NCBI RefSeq assembly: GCF_003259375.1
Contig: NZ_QLLN01000002.1
Location: 186,001 to 250,000, forward strand
From: Arenibacter echinorum
GTDB lineage: Bacteria > Bacteroidota > Bacteroidia > Flavobacteriales > Flavobacteriaceae
Length of the DNA stretch: 64,000 bases
Direction: 5' to 3'
Shown: piece after piece, positions 61,900-64,000 of the stretch
How positions within the stretch are numbered: the first letter of the stretch is position 1
How the letters are laid out: each line of letters opens with the position of its first letter
Position numbers and translations under genes: made by a program
Notes under the pieces: model-generated
What the model was told of the DNA's origin: nothing
Seen by the model: the letters and a program-made list of their open reading frames with translations, nothing else
The model's database searches: none

Positions 61900-63258
61900 T
61901 TAATATTTGAAAACCTTATCCCCGGCCAAAACATCCTGAGCCTTCTCGTCGAAAGTGGATTTTAATCCCGTCCTAAGGGCTGCAGTGGTCATTATGTTGG
62001 CAATGGAATGATTGTATGCTGCGTCTATTGGACCATTTGTTTCCTTTCTGCTCCTTACACATTCCATCCAATTCAACATATGCAGGGAGGTCATGTTATC
62101 TGCTCCGGTATCCGCGGAGGTAACCACTTGTACAGCACTATCCGATAGATCAAACTCTGGCAATTTATTCTCTTGCATTCCCATTTTGTTGGCATGGGAA
62201 GCATTTAATCCACCATTGGGACTCACCTTATTGGTGTCCAAGTTTAATTCTCCCCCGTTGGAATAGTAAATCTCCTTGGTACCCCCAGCAGAATTGGTAA
62301 ACCTGGAAGAATATACCACTTGAAAACCTTTTGAAAGGTCATCCAATGGGCCATAATCGAATACCGCTGTCATAGTATCGTAATTCTTTCTTCCATCTTT
62401 CCAAAGATAGATTCCGCCATTGGCTGCAACGCTACGCGGATGGTTCAATCCCGTAAACCAGTGTACGGTATCAATCTGGTGGGACATCCATTGTCCTGGA
62501 ATTCCTGAAGAAAAAGGCCAAAACAATCTATATTCCAAATACTTTCTAGGATCCCAGGCCTCATAAGGTCGGTTCAGTAAATAACGCTTCCAATCGGTAT
62601 CCGATTCCTTGATTTGACTGGTCAATTCGGGCAAGCGCCATCTGTCAGGCTGATTTACGTTCCAACTCATTTCAACCATTACGATATCCCCAAATTTTCC
62701 CGATTTAATATAGTCGTTGGCCGCATGGTAGTTACGACCACTTCGCCTTTGGGAACCAATTTGAAACACGATACCGGAATCTTCCACCGCCTTTTTACCA
62801 ACCCTTGCATCGTCCATAGTTTCTGCAAATGGCTTTTCTACGTAGATATCCTTTTTGGCATTGGCCGCCTGAACAGTATGTAGGGCATGTTGAAAATCTG
62901 GAGTAGAAATTATGACGGCATCAATTTTATTTTCCTCGTACATTTCATCATGGTTTCTCCAAACCTTCATTTTGTCCCCAGTTTTTTCCTTCAGGTAGGC
63001 AGCTCCTTCATCCCTTCTGCGGTTCCAAATATCGGAAACCCCCACAATTTCAAAATTCTGCTTTTTGTGATGCCCCAAAAATGCAGGAATCAATGCACCT
63101 TTGGCCCTATTGGAAAACCCTGCAATTCCTACCCGTACCCTATCATTGGCACCAATTATCTTACTGTAGCTTTTGGCACTCATAGCATTAATTCCCAAGG
63201 CTATTCCTCCTGAGGCCAATGCCGTTTTCTTTATGAAATTTCTACGTCCTTCACCCAT
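61900..63258 (-). CDS. Gfo/Idh/MocA-family oxidoreductase, Tat-exported
   Basis: 452-residue NAD(P)-dependent sugar dehydrogenase-type protein. It begins with a twin-arginine signal (GRRNFIKKTALASGGIALGINAMSA), so it is folded in the cytoplasm and exported with its cofactor. The Rossmann motif VRVGIAGFSNRAKGALIPAF follows, then the EKPFAETMDDA motif with the conserved lysine, and a catalytic-region histidine in WMSHQIDTVHWFTG. Members oxidise sugar C3 hydroxyls, generating 3-keto-glycosides, which suits the DUF1080 neighbours. Starts 28 bp after the DUF1080 gene. Confidence 0.93.
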   Translation of the reverse strand: MGEGRRNFIKKTALASGGIALGINAMSAKSYSKIIGANDRVRVGIAGFSNRAKGALIPAFLGHHKKQNFEIVGVSDIWNRRRDEGAAYLKEKTGDKMKVWRNHDEMYEENKIDAVIISTPDFQHALHTVQAANAKKDIYVEKPFAETMDDARVGKKAVEDSGIVFQIGSQRRSGRNYHAANDYIKSGKFGDIVMVEMSWNVNQPDRWRLPELTSQIKESDTDWKRYLLNRPYEAWDPRKYLEYRLFWPFSSGIPGQWMSHQIDTVHWFTGLNHPRSVAANGGIYLWKDGRKNYDTMTAVFDYGPLDDLSKGFQVVYSSRFTNSAGGTKEIYYSNGGELNLDTNKVSPNGGLNASHANKMGMQENKLPEFDLSDSAVQVVTSADTGADNMTSLHMLNWMECVRSRKETNGPIDAAYNHSIANIMTTAALRTGLKSTFDEKAQDVLAGDKVFKY

Positions 63259-63286
63259 AATCTTAATATTTTAAATTGAACCTTAT

Positions 63287-64000
63287 TTAAAACTCACGAA
63301 TTTTTATACTTCTAAAGGAAACATGGTCCCCATGATCCTGCAATAGGATCCTACCTGCTGGGATTGTTCCGAAATTTTCCCATTTCTCGTACTTGCTTTT
63401 TTCCACCAGAGCCTTAAATGCCTGGCTAAAACGGTCGTATTCCACCACCTTTACATTATTCAGCCAATGTTCAACATGGCCGCCTCTGACAACAATACGG
63501 GCATTGTTCCATTTATCTACCCCATTAAAGTTCTTGCCCCTTGAATTTTCAAAGTTCTCTGCACGGATAAGATCATATAGGGACCCCACGGTCCTATTAC
63601 CATTTTTTCCCATTTTGGCATCTGGATGCTCCTTGTCATCCAACACCTGAAACTCCAGGCCAATGGCCGAACCTTCGCCCATATTAAGCCCTGGATCTAC
63701 AAAATATTTAATCCCACTATTAGCCCCTTTGGTCAACTTAAAATCAACACTTAACTCAAAATTGCTAAACGCATCCGTTGTTACAATGTCTCCACCATTT
63801 CTGGATTCGGCGCCATCAGATGAAAGAACACTTAGTGTGCCCTGTTCCATATTCCAGCCTTTCTCTGGAAACGCATTCAGTTTGGCACCTCGCCATCCTT
63901 CCGATGTTTTTCCATCCCATAATAATCGCCAGCCTTTTCTAATTTCATCTGAGGTAAGCTGATTTTGCAAATAGCTTATTTCCGGAGCATATACGGCAAC
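63287..64000 (-). CDS. DUF1080 protein (3-keto-disaccharide hydrolase family), 5' end cut by window
   Basis: The frame is open to the right edge of the window; the TTG at 63970 is not a believable start because the frame continues upstream ([15 protein letters not shown]). The visible 237 residues contain the complete beta-sandwich: [39 protein letters not shown], and the closing [20 protein letters not shown] with the conserved Q-D-H-G-D. It heads (or continues) the operon with the Gfo/Idh oxidoreductase and DUF6807 lipoprotein, and probably cleaves the 3-keto-glycoside that the oxidoreductase makes. Confidence 0.9.
   Translation of the reverse strand, partial: VAVYAPEISYLQNQLTSDEIRKGWRLLWDGKTSEGWRGAKLNAFPEKGWNMEQGTLSVLSSDGAESRNGGDIVTTDAFSNFELSVDFKLTKGANSGIKYFVDPGLNMGEGSAIGLEFQVLDDKEHPDAKMGKNGNRTVGSLYDLIRAENFENSRGKNFNGVDKWNNARIVVRGGHVEHWLNNVKVVEYDRFSQAFKALVEKSKYEKWENFGTIPAGRILLQDHGDHVSFRSIKIREF

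Noticed and set aside
1-64000. Search for CRISPR arrays, tRNA/rRNA genes, insertion sequences and prophage
   Set aside because: No regularly spaced repeats, no cloverleaf-like sequences, no transposase or integrase frames were seen in the window.

Overview
The window reads as chromosomal DNA of a marine Flavobacteriaceae bacterium (Bacteroidota), resembling the Arenibacter/Maribacter/Zobellia group. That placement is inferred from protein style: five TonB-dependent receptors including a SusC/SusD pair, Bacteroidota-type promoters (TAnnTTTG), a long IleS followed by a DksA/TraR protein and LspA, a DUF3108 protein, a DUF4382 lipoprotein, and many signal peptides or lipoboxes followed by acidic residues. 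No rRNA, tRNA, CRISPR array, integrase, transposase or phage gene is visible. Gene density is high and genes are short-spaced. 

Layout. 1-13.1 kb: housekeeping and repair genes: the tail of an unidentified protein, RadA, Tas-type aldo/keto reductase followed by a 35-residue membrane ORF, exonuclease III, an iron-type TonB receptor, glycyl-tRNA synthetase, a coiled-coil membrane protein, ComF, an Ig-like lipoprotein, omega-amidase, a Nudix hydrolase and an ankyrin protein. 13.4-16.1 kb: a soluble multi-PAS histidine kinase with a single-domain response regulator. 16.1-21.4 kb: TonB receptor, DUF5689/lamin-tail lipoprotein and a divergent secreted endonuclease/exonuclease/phosphatase, which together look like an extracellular nucleic-acid scavenging locus. 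21.4-25.4 kb: DUF1080 protein, small membrane protein, second TonB receptor. 25.4-31.7 kb: Pgi, M23 peptidase, tryptophan 2,3-dioxygenase, DUF3108 protein, 4-hydroxyphenylpyruvate dioxygenase. 31.9-42.2 kb: patatin/Omp85 protein, UvrC, 5-FCL, LspA, DksA-like, IleS. 42.3-54.2 kb: DUF4382 lipoprotein, LEA-like lipoprotein, heme-type TonB receptor, RecO, GdhA, Cys/Met PLP enzyme, DUF3298-type lipoprotein, DinB, ArsC-like, EamA transporter, thioesterase and nitronate monooxygenase. 

54.2-64.0 kb is the accessory, most interesting region: a SusC/SusD outer-membrane uptake pair, a LacI-type regulator convergent with it, and an operon on the minus strand encoding a DUF1080 protein (3-keto-disaccharide hydrolase family), a Tat-exported Gfo/Idh/MocA oxidoreductase, a DUF6807 (PmoA-like) lipoprotein and the remnant of a second DUF1080 gene. 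Together they suggest a glycoside-utilisation locus that works through 3-keto intermediates. An 18-bp perfect palindrome with a central AACGTT sits just before susC and is a good candidate for the LacI operator. 

The strongest non-coding signals are a 46-bp perfect palindrome between the divergent thioesterase and nitronate monooxygenase genes that contains a promoter-like box in each arm, the LacI-type operator, an inverted repeat over the promoter of the TonB receptor at 22.7-25.2 kb, and a two-hairpin element with a tiny ORF at 30.3-30.4 kb. All functions come from reading the sequence and knowledge of families; no database search was run.
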